Positions 8,025 to 18,310 of a DNA stretch of 32,028 nucleotides are shown piece by piece (within the stretch, counting starts at the first letter, position 1; each line of letters begins with the position of its first letter). The notes under the pieces were generated by a model. It did not search any database. It saw only the letters and a program-made list of their open reading frames with translations, and had not been told where the DNA came from. This stretch comes from Candidatus Corynebacterium gallistercoris (lineage in GTDB: Bacteria > Actinomycetota > Actinomycetes > Mycobacteriales > Mycobacteriaceae): assembly GCA_019114175.1 (NCBI GenBank), contig DXFZ01000107.1, forward strand, positions 1 to 32,028. Reading direction: 5' to 3'. Position numbers and translations under genes: made by a program.

Positions 8025-9404
8025 TTAGTTGCGGAACCCGTGCACTGGGGCTGGAATGAATCCACCGCGGGAGATGAAGTTGGTGCTGGGGATCGTGTTG
8101 ACTGCGATGACCGGCGCGTATCCCAACAGGCCACCGAAGTCTACCTCGTCGCCAACCTTCGTCCCTGGGGCTGGGATCACGCGCACGGCGGTGGTCTTAT
8201 GGTTCATCATGCCGATGGCGGCCTCGTCAGCGATCATCCCCGCAATGCTCTCCGCTGGAGTGTCACCAGGAATTGCGATCATATCCAGGCCCACGGAACA
8301 GATGGCGGTCATGGCCTCCAACTTGTCGATGCTCATGGTGCCTGCCCGCACCGCATCGATCATGCCCTTGTCTTCAGACACTGGAATGAAGGAGCCGGAC
8401 AGCCCGCCCACGCGGGAACAGGCCATCATGCCGCCCTTCTTCACTGCGTCATTCAGCAACGCTAGGGCGGCGGTGGTGCCGTGTGTGCCAACCTGGCCAA
8501 GACCCATGTGCTCTAGGATGTGTGCCACGGAATCCCCGAGTTCCGCCGTGGGAGCCAGAGAAACATCCACGATCCCGAACGGCACGCCCAACCGCTCCGC
8601 GGCCATGACACCCACAAGCTGGCCGGAGCGGGTGATCTTGAAGGCTGCGCGCTTGATTTCTTCAGCCACCTCATTGAGGCTGGCTGAGGGGTCGAGCGCT
8701 CCCACAGCCCGGTCCACCACACCCGGGCCGGACACCCCAACGTTGATGACCACGTCTTGTTCTTCCACGCCGTGATACGCCCCTGCCATGAAAGGATTGT
8801 CAGACACGGAATTGGCAAAGACAACGAGCTTGGCGCAGGCAATGGCGCCCTGATCAGCACTGGCCTCGGCACATTCTTTGATGATGCGCCCCATGGATTG
8901 CACCGCATTCATGTTGATGCCAGCCTTGGAACTGCCCACGTTCACGGAACCACACACAACGTCGGTAGTGCTGAGCGCTTCGGGGATGGAGCGGATGAGG
9001 TCCTTCTCACCCTGGGTGGCGCCTTTTTCAACCAACGCGGAGTAGCCGCCGATGAAGTTCACACCCACCTGCTTCGCTGCGCGATCCAGCGCCCTTGCCA
9101 GCTCGACTGGGTTGCCCTGAACGGCAGACGCCAACACGCTGACCGGAGTCACGGAAATGCGCTTGTTCACAATGGGTATGCCCAGTTCCCGTTCGATCCC
9201 CTCACACACGGGTACCAGGTTCTCCGCGCAGCTGACGATGCGCTCGTAGACAGCGTGGCAGGTCTGTTCCATCGTGCCGCGGATGCATGGCACAAGGTTG
9301 ATGCCCATCGTCACCGTGCGGATATCGAGCCGGTAGCGCTCGATCATTTCGATGGTTTCCAGAATGTCCGTGGCAACCGTTCCGGTGCTCAGACGCGTCT
9401 CCAT
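8025..9404 (-). CDS. UPF0210 / PFL-family protein
   Basis: This is a full-length member of UPF0210 (DUF711), about 459 residues from ATG 9404. GTG at 9425 would add seven residues and cannot be excluded; an AAGGA lies between the two. Family features visible are [22 protein letters not shown] near the N-terminus, conserved [14 protein letters not shown], the Gly-rich [37 protein letters not shown] and a C-terminal [10 protein letters not shown]. The fold is related to glycyl-radical enzymes such as pyruvate formate-lyase, but I see no glycyl-radical motif (RVxGY type) at the C-terminus, so radical chemistry is doubtful. No biochemical function is established to my knowledge. The gene follows the ACT-domain gene by about 58 bp, a pairing that recurs in Gram-positive bacteria. 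Confidence 0.9.
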   Translation of the reverse strand: METRLSTGTVATDILETIEMIERYRLDIRTVTMGINLVPCIRGTMEQTCHAVYERIVSCAENLVPVCEGIERELGIPIVNKRISVTPVSVLASAVQGNPVELARALDRAAKQVGVNFIGGYSALVEKGATQGEKDLIRSIPEALSTTDVVCGSVNVGSSKAGINMNAVQSMGRIIKECAEASADQGAIACAKLVVFANSVSDNPFMAGAYHGVEEQDVVINVGVSGPGVVDRAVGALDPSASLNEVAEEIKRAAFKITRSGQLVGVMAAERLGVPFGIVDVSLAPTAELGDSVAHILEHMGLGQVGTHGTTAALALLNDAVKKGGMMACSRVGGLSGSFIPVSEDKGMIDAVRAGTMSIDKLEAMTAICSVGLDMIAIPGDTPAESIAGMIADEAAIGMMNHKTTAVRVIPAPGTKVGDEVDFGGLLGYAPVIAVNTIPSTNFISRGGFIPAPVHGFRN

Positions 9405-9462
9405 AGTTGTGTGGCTATCCTTCACGTCAATGAAATCAATTAGGAAAGAGGGGAGGGGCAGA

Positions 9463-9741
9463 TTAGATCTTGTGCATGGCGCTGAATAGCGCGTCAGACT
9501 GAACCCGGATGACGAGCTGTTCGCGCTCTTCCACGGACTTCATCTTCTCCTGGATGCTGGCAATGTCCGTAGCATCGTCATCAAAGCCCACGCGCAGGAT
9601 CATGGTGAAATAGTCATCCATGATGGTTTGGGACACGTCCAAGATATTGACGCCCAGCTCCGCCAGCGCGGTGGAAACGGCGGCAATGATGCCGGTGTGG
9701 TCTGGTCCCGTCACGGTCATAATCGCAATCATGGCGCTCAT
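9463..9741 (-). CDS. small ACT-domain protein (UPF0237 type)
   Basis: The product is a single ACT domain of about 92 residues. It shows the ACT pattern [34 protein letters not shown], with the turn Gly and Asp residues that line the ligand pocket in related proteins. ACT domains bind small ligands, often amino acids, at dimer interfaces. I start at ATG 9741, preceded by a GGGGGCGAG stretch; ATG 9732 is equally in frame and closer to the family N-terminus. Longer upstream starts would run into the hairpin terminator behind acnR. It is the first gene of a leftward cluster with the UPF0210 protein, and by analogy may sense a ligand for it. Confidence 0.88.
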   Translation of the reverse strand: MSAMIAIMTVTGPDHTGIIAAVSTALAELGVNILDVSQTIMDDYFTMILRVGFDDDATDIASIQEKMKSVEEREQLVIRVQSDALFSAMHKI

Positions 9742-9771
9742 GCTACTCGCCCCCATGCCCCAGACATGACA

Positions 9772-9796
9772 AAGAGGGGCCGCTATGGCCCCTCTT
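9772..9796 (-). terminator. hairpin terminator after acnR
   Basis: A perfect 10-bp inverted repeat (AAGAGGGGCC / GGCCCCTCTT) with a 5-nt loop lies between the acnR stop and the ACT-domain gene. On the minus strand the stem is followed by a short weak T tract (TCTTTGTC). It would separate the acn-acnR transcript from the next cluster. Confidence 0.7.
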
Positions 9797-9831
9797 GTAA
9801 TAGACATCACCCTCGCGGGCAGGTTGGTATC

Positions 9832-10395
9832 CTACTGATGCCGGATCGTGTTTTCGACCATGTCCAGCGCCTCCGGGATCCCCTCGGGGGAACTACCTTG
9901 GGAGAGCTGGGCAAGGACGCCATCCAGCATCAGTTCCAGAACCTGGGCGATGGTGTCCACGTCCACGTCCTGGCGGAGCCGCCCGGCGGCTCGTTGTTCT
10001 TGCAAACGATCCCTGACTACGCGGCGGAGAGCCAGTTGATCTAGCTCCCACTTCGCAGCGAAGCACGGGTCGGTGTGGACACGGCGGGTGATTTCCACCC
10101 TCATGCCCCACCAATCCTTCAGATCGTCAGAGTCCACCAGGCTCCGAATGGCGCCGATCAGGCCGTCTTCAGCAGCGAGGCTGGACATCTTGTGCATGTC
10201 CCTGTGGGCCACCGCAAGGAACAGGGCTTCCTTGTTGTCAAAGTGGTGGAAAATCGCACCCCTAGACTTTCCGGTGGCTTCTTCAAGGCGGGCGACGGTG
10301 GCGCCGTCGTAACCATAAGTGGCAAAGCAACGGCGCGCACCGGCCAAGATGTCCTCACGCTTGCTGGCAGCGGCGGAATCGTTCCTTGCGACCAT
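9832..10395 (-). CDS. acnR: TetR-family repressor of aconitase, AcnR
   Basis: This 187-residue TetR-family protein has the helix-turn-helix at about residues 12-55 (REDILAGARRCFATYGYDGATVARLEEATGKSRGAIFHHFDNKEALF), which closely follows Corynebacterium glutamicum AcnR, itself about 188 residues. AcnR represses acn and responds to citrate with magnesium in that organism. The all-helical C-terminal domain contains LKDWWGMRVEITRRVHTDP and a Leu-rich dimer segment. The gene starts 19 bp after the aconitase stop with no clear ribosome site, so it is probably cotranscribed with acn and therefore autoregulated. A matching operator lies in the acn promoter at 13332-13347. Gene order, length and operator together make the assignment secure. 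Confidence 0.93.
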   Translation of the reverse strand: MVARNDSAAASKREDILAGARRCFATYGYDGATVARLEEATGKSRGAIFHHFDNKEALFLAVAHRDMHKMSSLAAEDGLIGAIRSLVDSDDLKDWWGMRVEITRRVHTDPCFAAKWELDQLALRRVVRDRLQEQRAAGRLRQDVDVDTIAQVLELMLDGVLAQLSQGSSPEGIPEALDMVENTIRHQ

Positions 10396-10414
10396 GCGGC
10401 GAAAAGAAGGAGTG

Positions 10415-13225
<2,811 letters not shown>

Positions 13226-13327
13226 GATAAGCTCCTCTATTGCTCTTCTCGTCGTCGTTGCGTCGCAGCTGCTTGATGCTACGGCATCCATTGTGACACC
13301 TTTCGCCCAGCAACGTCTGCCGCCACA

Positions 13328-13355
13328 ATAACAGTACGTTCGTTATGTTGCCGAA
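13328..13355 (-). promoter_or_regulatory. candidate acn promoter
   Basis: On the minus strand TTCGGC (plus 13350-13355) and TGTTAT (plus 13328-13333) are separated by 16 nt. The AcnR operator sits between and over the -10, as expected for repression. An AGGGGGC tract just upstream resembles a RamA-type site, but that motif is very short. Confidence 0.5.
13332..13347 (-). promoter_or_regulatory. AcnR operator
   Basis: Read on the acn coding strand, CATAACGAACGTACTG matches the published C. glutamicum AcnR motif CAGNACNNNCGTACTG at 11 of its 12 fixed positions. It lies about 107 bp upstream of the chosen acn start and overlaps the candidate -10 region. Confidence 0.75.
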
Positions 13356-13416
13356 TTTTCCGCCCCCTTTGAGCGTGTCTTGGTCACCCCCGCGCCATCA
13401 TTGCGTTAGAAATCCT

Positions 13417-13422
13417 TATAAC
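13417..13422 (+). promoter_or_regulatory. candidate -10 (TATAAC) for the Rv1476-like gene
   Basis: TATAAC lies about 28 bp before ATG 13450, between the acn promoter and the rightward gene. No good -35 is seen at the right distance. A further A/T-rich TATATAAAGGAG follows and contains the ribosome site. Confidence 0.3.
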
Positions 13423-13449
13423 CCCATGTCTATATAAAGGAGCCGGCCG

Positions 13450-13971
13450 ATGATTCCAGAGCACATCGATATTGCAGGTCTATCTTCTTTATTGGGCGAC
13501 GCCACCGTGGTCATTGACGATACTTTCCCCTTGGATGACACCGTGGATCCGGCCATGCTGGAATCCGAGGTTGCTAATGCGGCCACAGCCGAACCAGCCA
13601 TGGGCACGGTCAAAATGGCGTTAGTTCCGGGCGAGGGGATCAGCAGCGCAGACCTGAGGGATGTCGCCCAGGGCATAAAGGACTCCACTGGCGCCACGAC
13701 GGTCATTGTGCACTCACCAGACAACACCGCTGTGGTGGCGGAGAATTTTTCCCGTTTCGCCATCGAGACTCACACCTCCGCGCTGGCCAACCCCGCAAAC
13801 GCTGAGAGCGCTGCGGATGTCGCGACATCTACCGCGCACTTCGCCGAGCTTGTCGCAGCAGACCAGCCTCCAACCTTGACTATCACCGGCCTCGTCCTTG
13901 CCGGAACCATCACCTGCATTGCCACTGGCGCGTTCGCCACCAAACTCATCACAAAGGTGACTCGCACTTAA
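13450..13971 (+). CDS. Rv1476-family membrane protein (DUF6676-like)
   Basis: The 173-residue protein has an acidic N-terminal domain with repeated Asp/Glu and Val (DATVVIDDTFPLDDTVDPAM), a central segment VIVHSPDNTAVVAENFSRFAIE, an Ala/Ser/Thr-rich linker, and one C-terminal hydrophobic helix (TITGLVLAGTITCIATGAFAT) near residues 143-165. In Mycobacterium tuberculosis the protein Rv1476 sits between acn (Rv1475c) and ripA (Rv1477), and this gene holds the same place, which supports the family call. The N-terminal part would then face outside or inside depending on topology; I cannot tell. AAAGGAG at 13437-13443 fixes ATG 13450. A terminator follows directly, so it is probably a single-gene transcript. 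The function is unknown, with a link to cell-wall remodelling inferred only from position. Confidence 0.75.
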   Translation: MIPEHIDIAGLSSLLGDATVVIDDTFPLDDTVDPAMLESEVANAATAEPAMGTVKMALVPGEGISSADLRDVAQGIKDSTGATTVIVHSPDNTAVVAENFSRFAIETHTSALANPANAESAADVATSTAHFAELVAADQPPTLTITGLVLAGTITCIATGAFATKLITKVTRT

Positions 13972-13991
13972 GTGTCAAGCACTTAGCCTTT

Positions 13992-14032
13992 ACCCTACTC
14001 AATGAAGCCTTGAGACTTGAGTAGGGTTTTTT
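13992..14032 (+). terminator. rho-independent terminator
   Basis: A perfect 11-bp stem (ACCCTACTCAA / TTGAGTAGGGT) with a 14-nt loop ends in a run of six T. It lies 20 bp after the Rv1476-like stop. Confidence 0.88.
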
Positions 14033-14069
14033 GCTGATCCTCAAAGCGACACGCCAAGCGTTATAAATT

Positions 14070-14085
14070 TGTGATGTATTTCACA
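14070..14085. promoter_or_regulatory. CRP/GlxR-type operator, perfect consensus
   Basis: TGTGATGTATTTCACA matches TGTGANNTANNTCACA at every fixed position, and the palindrome extends one base each way (TTGTGA...TCACAA). It lies 299 bp before the NlpC/P60 start and downstream of the preceding terminator, so the NlpC/P60 gene is the likely target. Confidence 0.75.
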
Positions 14086-14350
14086 ATCGCTTTCGTGGGC
14101 AGAAAGTCCGCTGGTCAAGCCTAGAAAGGTGACAGAGTGCGCTCGTGATACTTCTGTGACTCTTGTGCAAAGAGTTCACTTCTCTTGCGGAGGTGCCCTA
14201 GGGTTCAGCATGTCAACTTTTGTAACAGGTTGATCTCGAAGTGAATCTTGAGACTTGAGCGCTTTGTAGACCCCTACTCGGCCCTCGGGACCGGTACTGC
14301 TCGCATGGGGAAGTGCGAACAGCCGGACCGTGGGCCACGCTGCGGCCTGT

Positions 14351-14375
14351 TGCAGAAACAAAAAGTTTGCAGGAG
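14351..14375 (+). promoter_or_regulatory. hairpin touching the ribosome site of the NlpC/P60 gene
   Basis: TGCAGAAAC and GTTTGCA pair over 7 bp with one bulged G around an AAAAA loop. The last base of the stem is the first base of the AGGAG ribosome site (14371-14375). It could tune access of ribosomes, but it is small and may be chance. Confidence 0.3.
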
Positions 14376-14384
14376 TACCCACAC

Positions 14385-16121
14385 GTGAACCTTCGTCCAC
14401 TTAGCCGTCCGCACGCGGCGACCAACATCGCCCGGTCTAGCCGAGCCCTGCTGGCCTTCGCTGTCACCGCCGGCGTGACGTTCCAGGCATCAACGTTTGC
14501 GGCTTCCGCCCAAGAGGATGCGTCCGTAGAAAGCTATCTCGCCGATCTGGTGGCCAAGGTCACCGATAGCGAGAACCAAGTCGCCACGCTGGAAGGGGAG
14601 ATGGGCGGCCTGCGCGAGAGCGCCAACAAGGCCCGCGTAGACCTCACCATTCGCCAGCAGGAGGCTCAGGACGCGCAAGACAAGGTGGTCAAGGCCAAAG
14701 GTCGCCTGTCAGACTCTGACAAGGAGCTCGCCAAGGCACAGAAGCGCCTGGACGAGATCGCGCGTTCTGCCTACGTGCAAGGCGGTGACGCCGCTCCGGT
14801 GAATCTCGCCGCTGGTGGCAGCGACGCCGTCGCAGACACCCTGGATCGCGCCAGCTACATCCGGCTAGCCACGGAACAGCAGCGCAGCGAAGTCGAGCGC
14901 CTGGACCTCGCCCGCACGCAAACTGCCAACGAGGAAGCTGCTCTGCGTGACCAGCGCAACTCTGCCGATGGTGCAGTGAACGCAGCCGTGGAGGCCTACC
15001 AGGCCGCTGCCGATGCACTGGCAAATTCTCAGACTCTCCTTAAGCAAAAGCAGGAGGAGTACCAACGCTTCAAGTCTGAAACTGAGGCCGCGCAAAAGCG
15101 CCTGAAGGCTGCACGCAGTGCCGTGGATGCCTACGCAAACACCCACCCTGGTGCCTCCAGCTTTGACAAGCGGCGCGTCGCAGAGGCAGCAGCTAATGGT
15201 GCATCCGCCCCCCGTTACAACGCTGCTGCGGAGGAAACGACCTCCGCAGCGTCGAAGACCACGGAACCGACGACTACCACGGCTCCTGCTCCTCAGGAGC
15301 CAGCCGGGCCTGCAACGCCTAGCACCCAGGAGTATGCTGCGGATCCGGCAGTCCTGCCGGAACTCGGGGAAGTCGAGACCCAATTTGCGGGCTCCTCTGA
15401 GGGCGATACCCAGCGCCAACAGGCCATCGACGGCCTCATTGCCGCCGGCAGGGACGCAGCCATGGCAGGGTTTAACAACTTTGCCACGACCGGCGACCAG
15501 AGCGCCGCCATTGAGTCAGCCATTAACGCTGGCCGCGAATCCGCTGGCCGCGCCTATGATTCCGCCATGGGACAGAGCAGCGGCACAGCAAGCGAGGTCC
15601 AGGATGTTGTAGAGCCCATCCAGGACACCGTCAATGAGGCCGTGGCTGACGCCGAGCTTCCACCCGCAGAATCGGACGTGGACACTAGCGGTGACGCAGC
15701 AGCGAAGATCGAACGTGTCATTGACCGCGCCTACAGCCAGCTCGGCGTCACCTATGCCTGGGGCGGCGGCAACTACTATGGCCCCACCCTCGGCATCCGG
15801 GACGGCGGCGTGGCCGACTCCTACGGGGACTACGCCAAGGTTGGCTTCGACTGCTCCGGGCTGATGATGTACGCCTTCTACGCCGTGGGCATCGAGCTGC
15901 AGCACTACTCTGGCTATCAGTACACCTCCGGCAAGCAGGTTCCGGTCAGCGAGGCCAAGCGTGGCGACATGCTGTTCTGGGGAGCAGGTGGCTCCAACCA
16001 CGTTGCCCTCTACCTGGGCGATGGCCAGATGATCGAGGCTCCGCAATCCGGCAGCCAGGTTCAGGTCTCCCCGGTGCGCTGGGGCGGAATCCAGCCCTAC
16101 GCCGTGCGCCTCATCGAGTGA
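14385..16121 (+). CDS. secreted NlpC/P60 peptidoglycan hydrolase, RipA-like
   Basis: The 578-residue exported protein would cut peptide cross-links in peptidoglycan during division. It has a signal peptide (basic start, ALLAFAVTAGVTFQASTFAASA, cleavage near ASA|QED), a long N-terminal coiled coil (about residues 48-260) typical of RipA/CwlO-type hydrolases that is often autoinhibitory, an Ala/Thr/Pro-rich linker, an Ala-rich helical segment, and a C-terminal NlpC/P60 domain. Catalytic residues are Cys490 in DCSGLM and His539 in NHVALYLG, with Glu551 in the third position region. I chose GTG 14385 because AGGAG lies 9 nt upstream and the signal peptide follows. The perfect CRP-type site upstream suggests control by GlxR. 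Its neighbour matches Rv1476 beside ripA in mycobacteria. Confidence 0.92.
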   Translation: MNLRPLSRPHAATNIARSSRALLAFAVTAGVTFQASTFAASAQEDASVESYLADLVAKVTDSENQVATLEGEMGGLRESANKARVDLTIRQQEAQDAQDKVVKAKGRLSDSDKELAKAQKRLDEIARSAYVQGGDAAPVNLAAGGSDAVADTLDRASYIRLATEQQRSEVERLDLARTQTANEEAALRDQRNSADGAVNAAVEAYQAAADALANSQTLLKQKQEEYQRFKSETEAAQKRLKAARSAVDAYANTHPGASSFDKRRVAEAAANGASAPRYNAAAEETTSAASKTTEPTTTTAPAPQEPAGPATPSTQEYAADPAVLPELGEVETQFAGSSEGDTQRQQAIDGLIAAGRDAAMAGFNNFATTGDQSAAIESAINAGRESAGRAYDSAMGQSSGTASEVQDVVEPIQDTVNEAVADAELPPAESDVDTSGDAAAKIERVIDRAYSQLGVTYAWGGGNYYGPTLGIRDGGVADSYGDYAKVGFDCSGLMMYAFYAVGIELQHYSGYQYTSGKQVPVSEAKRGDMLFWGAGGSNHVALYLGDGQMIEAPQSGSQVQVSPVRWGGIQPYAVRLIE

Positions 16122-16137
16122 TCAAACATCGATTGAT

Positions 16138-16974
16138 CTAGCGCAATAGTTCCCGCATGCAGTAGTCCACAGCTGTCATGCGGGCGTGGCGTATCGCCCG
16201 CAGCAGGGGGAGAACTTGTGGATCCACACCGGCACCAACCTGGGAGCTCCGCGTGACCTCCACGATGGCCGCGACCGTGTCCGCCCTGACCATGAGCCCC
16301 TCGGCTCTGCGGGGAACACCGGGTGGCAACCCCGGTAATCCGAAGGCATCACTTAACGCCCCCACCGCCAGGCTCGCCCGGTCCACCTGGGATCGGCCAC
16401 GCGGCACATATCCGGAGGCGGTGATGGCGTGCGTTGCCTGATCCATCGCGTCCCGCAGCATTCGGTCCGCCTCACCGGGGCCGTACACTGCCAGCGGAAC
16501 CACCGCGCCGGTGGCCGTAGCTTGGTGCCATTCCACGAAGCCCTCGGGGTGAACGCGCGGCACGAGGACATGAGTGGTCAACGGGTCGGCGTCTGCGAGG
16601 AGGATACCGGCTCCAGAGGATTGCACCAGCTCTGCTGCCTGCGAACCCGCGGGAAGCCCCGGAACGTCGCCCGGCCCGGCTAGGCACAAGTTGACAAGCG
16701 GCCGGTCCTCGAGGCTCACCGGAGCAGCCGAGGTCACCCTTCTCACGAACCGCAGCACCTCGCCAATACCACTGGCTGGGGTGGGAGCGGGGGAGCCGGT
16801 GGTGGCGTCGCCATAAAAAACCACCCGATGAGCCCGGCCTTGGGCGGCAACGAGTGCCGAAACGCAATCGTCCGTGCTCACCGCATCCATGGCCCACCAA
16901 CCGAGCCACACCGCCGTGTTCTGCACCGGAGACCACAGCTGCTCCCGGATCACCACCGAGTGAGAATTCTTCAT
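16138..16974 (-). CDS. uncharacterised protein, about 278 residues
   Basis: I do not recognise the family. From ATG 16974 the protein is soluble by eye, rich in Ala, Val, Gly and Pro, with no signal peptide or clear membrane helix. Visible features are an N-terminal WLGWWAMDAVSTDDCVSALVAAQG segment, a VVFYGDATTG strand-turn, an alternating hydrophobic stretch GAGILLADADPLTTHVLVPRV, and C-terminal basic helices (LLRAIRHARMTAVDYCMREL). ATG 16974 is supported by a promoter on this strand, TTGAAG-17 nt-TAGGCT, that ends 7 nt before it; an upstream in-frame start would lie across that promoter. The gene diverges from the DUF3097 gene across 25 bp and converges with the NlpC/P60 gene. Confidence 0.7.
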   Translation of the reverse strand: MKNSHSVVIREQLWSPVQNTAVWLGWWAMDAVSTDDCVSALVAAQGRAHRVVFYGDATTGSPAPTPASGIGEVLRFVRRVTSAAPVSLEDRPLVNLCLAGPGDVPGLPAGSQAAELVQSSGAGILLADADPLTTHVLVPRVHPEGFVEWHQATATGAVVPLAVYGPGEADRMLRDAMDQATHAITASGYVPRGRSQVDRASLAVGALSDAFGLPGLPPGVPRRAEGLMVRADTVAAIVEVTRSSQVGAGVDPQVLPLLRAIRHARMTAVDYCMRELLR

Positions 16975-16981
16975 TCGCCCT

Positions 16982-17010
16982 AGCCTATGGTGATAAACCA
17001 TGAGCTTCAA
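16982..17010 (-). promoter_or_regulatory. leaderless promoter for the uncharacterised gene, inside the divergent gap
   Basis: On the minus strand TTGAAG (plus 17005-17010) and TAGGCT (plus 16982-16987) are spaced by 17 nt, and TAGGCT ends 7 nt before ATG 16974. The -35 lies inside the first codons of the divergent DUF3097 gene. Confidence 0.55.
16986..16991 (+). promoter_or_regulatory. candidate -10 (TATGGT) for the DUF3097 gene, leaderless
   Basis: TATGGT ends 8 nt before ATG 17000. It overlaps the minus-strand -10 by two bases. No good -35 is visible and there is no ribosome site. Confidence 0.4.
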
Positions 17011-17848
17011 CAACACAGACCCCTATGGTGGAGACATTCTGCGCGGGCACGCCCGCACGCAACGGCCGAGTATCCCGGAGGTGGCACCGGAACTGGGGAT
17101 GGTTATTGAGGTCATCGCCGATGACTTTGTGGGGGCAGTTGTGGGAGGGGAAAAGACAGCCGAGGGGGACTTCATCCGGTTGGAAGATCGTTATGGCAAG
17201 ACCCGGTTGTTCAAGCTTCGCCCTGGAGCATTCCTTCTGGAAGGCAAGCGAGTTACCTTGACTAGGTACGTGGATCCCAGGTTGATTCCCGCACAACCCA
17301 CGCGCAGCAACTCCGGATCAAGGCGCGTCGAGGGCGTGCAGGCGAAGGTGGCAGCACCCTCGCGCATCTGGGTGGAAGGCATCCATGACGCGGCCATCGT
17401 GGAACGCGTGTGGGGGCACGACCTGAGGGTCGAAGGCGTGGTGGTGGAATACATCGAGGGCCTGGACAACCTGCCAGAGATGCTGCGGGAATTCCAACCC
17501 GGCCCTGGGAAGAAGGTAGGGGTGCTAGCCGACCACCTCATCGAAGGGACGAAGGAGATGGCGCTCACGCGCGGGCTGGGACCGCATGTCATGGTCACCG
17601 GCCACCCCTACGTGGACATCTGGGAAGCCGTGAAACCGGCCAGCGTGGGGATCCGCGCATGGCCGAAGGTTCCCATGGGGCAAGACTGGAAGACCGGAGT
17701 GTGCCGGCAGCTGGGGTGGGGCACTCCGCAAGACGGGTGGCGGAAAGTCTACGGGTCGGTGAAGAACTTCCGGGATCTGGATGCGACGTTGATCGGAGCA
17801 GTAGAACGGCTCATCGACTTCGTGACCGTGGATGAACCTCTAGGATAG
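17000..17848 (+). CDS. DUF3097 family protein
   Basis: This 282-residue protein matches DUF3097, a family found in actinobacteria without an assigned function that I know of. The N-terminal part (about residues 1-105) reads as a small beta-rich domain (GMVIEVIADDFVGAVVG, FIRLEDRYGKTRLFKLRPGAFL). The C-terminal part resembles a TOPRIM fold: WVEGIHDAAIVERVWGHDLR near residue 124 supplies the conserved Glu, and GVLADHLIEGTKE near 174 supplies the Asp/His positions. That hints at nucleic-acid chemistry but is an inference. The last third has HPYVDIWEAVKP and VPMGQDWKTGVC. The gene is probably leaderless and is the first of a rightward operon, with 6 bp before the NfeD gene. Confidence 0.88.
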   Translation: MSFNNTDPYGGDILRGHARTQRPSIPEVAPELGMVIEVIADDFVGAVVGGEKTAEGDFIRLEDRYGKTRLFKLRPGAFLLEGKRVTLTRYVDPRLIPAQPTRSNSGSRRVEGVQAKVAAPSRIWVEGIHDAAIVERVWGHDLRVEGVVVEYIEGLDNLPEMLREFQPGPGKKVGVLADHLIEGTKEMALTRGLGPHVMVTGHPYVDIWEAVKPASVGIRAWPKVPMGQDWKTGVCRQLGWGTPQDGWRKVYGSVKNFRDLDATLIGAVERLIDFVTVDEPLG

Positions 17849-17854
17849 GAGAGT

Positions 17855-18295
17855 ATGGGCCCAATAATCTGGTTAATCGCAGCCGGCATCCTAGCTTTGG
17901 CTGAGTTCGCCGTGATGGATTTTTCACTCCTCATGTTGGCCATAGCCGCGCTCGCAACCGCGGGTGTTGCCGTGGCGGATGTTCCGTTGTGGGCTGAGGT
18001 ACTCGTCTTCGCCGTATCTTCCGCTCTTACCTTCGCGCTAGTCCGGCCCATGCTCCGCAAGCGCCTGCTCAGCGCAAAGTCCCCCGATGATTTCAGTACC
18101 AAGCAGCTCGTGGGCCGTGCCGCGACCGTTGTGGAGCCAGTGGCTTCCGCAGACAACAGTGGCGGGATGGTCCGCATTGCTGGAGAGCTTTGGTCCGCCC
18201 GGGCCGCACACAATGGCGAGACTTTTGCGCCGGGGGAGGACGTGCAGGTGTTAGACATCGAAGGCACCACCGCAGTGGTGTGGAAAGGCATCTAG
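17855..18295 (+). CDS. NfeD family membrane protein
   Basis: The 146-residue protein has two or three hydrophobic helices in its first 65 residues (IIWLIAAGILALAEF, LLMLAIAALATAGVAV, AEVLVFAVSSALTFALV) and a C-terminal OB-fold-like domain (VGRAATVVEPV, GMVRIAGELWSARA, DVQVLDIEGTTAVVW). This is the short NfeD form, without the ClpP-like protease domain. NfeD proteins are usually encoded next to SPFH proteins and are thought to act with them in membrane microdomains. AGGAG lies 4 nt before the start. The SPFH gene follows after 15 bp. Confidence 0.9.
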   Translation: MGPIIWLIAAGILALAEFAVMDFSLLMLAIAALATAGVAVADVPLWAEVLVFAVSSALTFALVRPMLRKRLLSAKSPDDFSTKQLVGRAATVVEPVASADNSGGMVRIAGELWSARAAHNGETFAPGEDVQVLDIEGTTAVVWKGI

Positions 18296-18310
18296 GAGGT
18301 AGAAGACAAA

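Larger units (their letters stand above)
13972..14384 (+). other. 413-bp gene-free region: terminator, CRP-type site and long leader of the NlpC/P60 gene
   Basis: No coding sequence is supported here. After the terminator come the TTATAAATT tract, a perfect GlxR-type 16-mer (14070-14085), and about 300 nt with several possible stems. CTTGAGACTTGAG occurs twice (14009-14021 in the terminator loop and arm, and 14247-14259), and CCCTACTC also recurs near both copies. TGCTCGCAT and GTGCGAACA (about 14296-14323) can pair with one mismatch. I could not place a convincing promoter, so the transcript start is unknown. NlpC/P60 and rpf genes of other actinobacteria carry c-di-AMP (ydaO) riboswitches, but I do not see the conserved GGGTGAA core here. 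Confidence 0.5.

Noticed and set aside
14086..14384. c-di-AMP (ydaO) riboswitch before the NlpC/P60 gene
   Set aside because: The conserved GGGTGAA-type core and pairing order could not be found by eye, so it is listed only as an open question.
16120..16138. GATCAA / TTGATC inverted repeat between the NlpC/P60 gene and the convergent gene as a terminator
   Set aside because: The stem is only 6 bp, A/T-rich, and no T tract follows on either strand.
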